From NCBI GenBank assembly GCA_028685945.1, contig JAQUCZ010000101.1, positions 1 through 5,306 on the forward strand: 5,306 bases of DNA. The letters are read 5' to 3'. The notes beneath the pieces are model-generated. The model saw nothing but the letters and a program-made list of their open reading frames with translations. It did not search any database and was not told the DNA's origin. Shown here piece after piece: positions 5,009 to 5,306 of this stretch (position 1 is its first letter; each line of letters opens with the position of its first letter). The DNA is from Sulfurimonadaceae bacterium. GTDB lineage: Bacteria; Campylobacterota; Campylobacteria; Campylobacterales; Sulfurimonadaceae. Both the position numbers and the translations under genes were made by a program.

Positions 5009-5306
5009 TACTTATAGGTCATAGATTTATCCCGAGTGAACCGCTGTACCATATCGGCGCTATCGACGCTATAGAGAAAACACCCCCTTCGAGCGTCGTT
5101 TATTTCGAGTTTAGCGAAGCAAACCTCGATATTATCGAGCATTGCCGTCTCAACGACGTCCCTTTTGCCTTGTACGCCGCAACCCTTACCGAGGCGGTCT
5201 ACGCTTCCGCTTTAGGTGCGCTTTATATCGTTATCCCAAAAGAGCTTGCCAAAACAACCCAAAAAATCGCCGATGCTTACCTTTTCGATGCAAAAATTTT
5301 AGTCTC
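5005..5306 (+). CDS. Conserved Campylobacterota protein of unknown function, N-terminal part (runs off right edge)
   Basis: From the ATG at 5005 the frame stays open for 100 codons to the window end. The product begins MILIGHRFIPSEPLYHI and contains a repeated pattern of short hydrophobic strands and helices, including SSVVYFEFSEANLDIIEHC, VPFALYAATLTEAVYASALG, ALYIVIP and AYLFDAKILV. I recall similar proteins next to rsmG in other Campylobacterota, with no assigned function. The alternating strand/helix pattern hints at a small alpha/beta fold, but I cannot name a family. No signal peptide or membrane helix is visible in the part seen. The start overlaps the stop of the preceding membrane protein (ATGA) and lacks a clear ribosome binding site, so translation probably depends on coupling. 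Confidence 0.8.
   Translation, partial: MILIGHRFIPSEPLYHIGAIDAIEKTPPSSVVYFEFSEANLDIIEHCRLNDVPFALYAATLTEAVYASALGALYIVIPKELAKTTQKIADAYLFDAKILV

Overview
The window is chromosomal DNA from a Campylobacterota (epsilonproteobacterial) organism. It most resembles the free-living sulfur-oxidising lineages around Sulfurimonas and Sulfuricurvum. The evidence is protein-level: the HemB, RibA, RsmG and CetB/Aer-type PAS sequences all have the epsilonproteobacterial look. The order argF - hemB - ribA - rsmG also matches what I recall from Campylobacter jejuni (argF and hemB on one strand, ribA and rsmG on the other). Genes are tightly packed, start-stop overlaps and TTG starts are common, and promoters show a TATAAT-like -10 without a clear -35. 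I see no rRNA, tRNA, CRISPR array, insertion sequence or phage gene.

Left part, minus strand. hemB (5-aminolevulinate dehydratase, haem synthesis) is followed by a 197-bp non-coding gap packed with small inverted repeats. Next comes argF (ornithine carbamoyltransferase, arginine synthesis), whose stop overlaps the start of a secreted multihaem c-type cytochrome that runs off the left edge. The argF frame is broken by a single in-frame TAG at 514-516. The reading frame continues intact and conserved on both sides, so this is either a very young pseudogene or a base-call error. A second odd codon (TGG for the family's conserved Gly) lies two codons away and needs the same kind of base change.

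Middle. ribA (GTP cyclohydrolase II, riboflavin synthesis) diverges from hemB across a 62-bp gap containing two opposed promoters. ribA converges on a small cytoplasmic gene with a CZB-type zinc-binding helical domain. That gene is divergent from a soluble flavin-type PAS protein of the Aer/CetB energy-taxis family, and the two appear to share a palindromic -10 element. This signalling pair sits between ribA and rsmG, which I recall as adjacent in Campylobacter, so it looks like a lineage-specific insertion into a housekeeping block.

Right part, plus strand. rsmG (16S rRNA m7G527 methyltransferase) has its own promoter. It is translationally chained by 1-base and 4-base overlaps to a one-helix membrane protein with a four-cysteine zinc knuckle (PP0621 family), and then to a conserved Campylobacterota protein of unknown function that is cut by the right edge.

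Most of the window is ordinary housekeeping. The points worth a second look are the argF amber codon with its neighbouring substitution, the hairpin cluster, and the CZB/PAS pair. I found no convincing new defence or mobile system.
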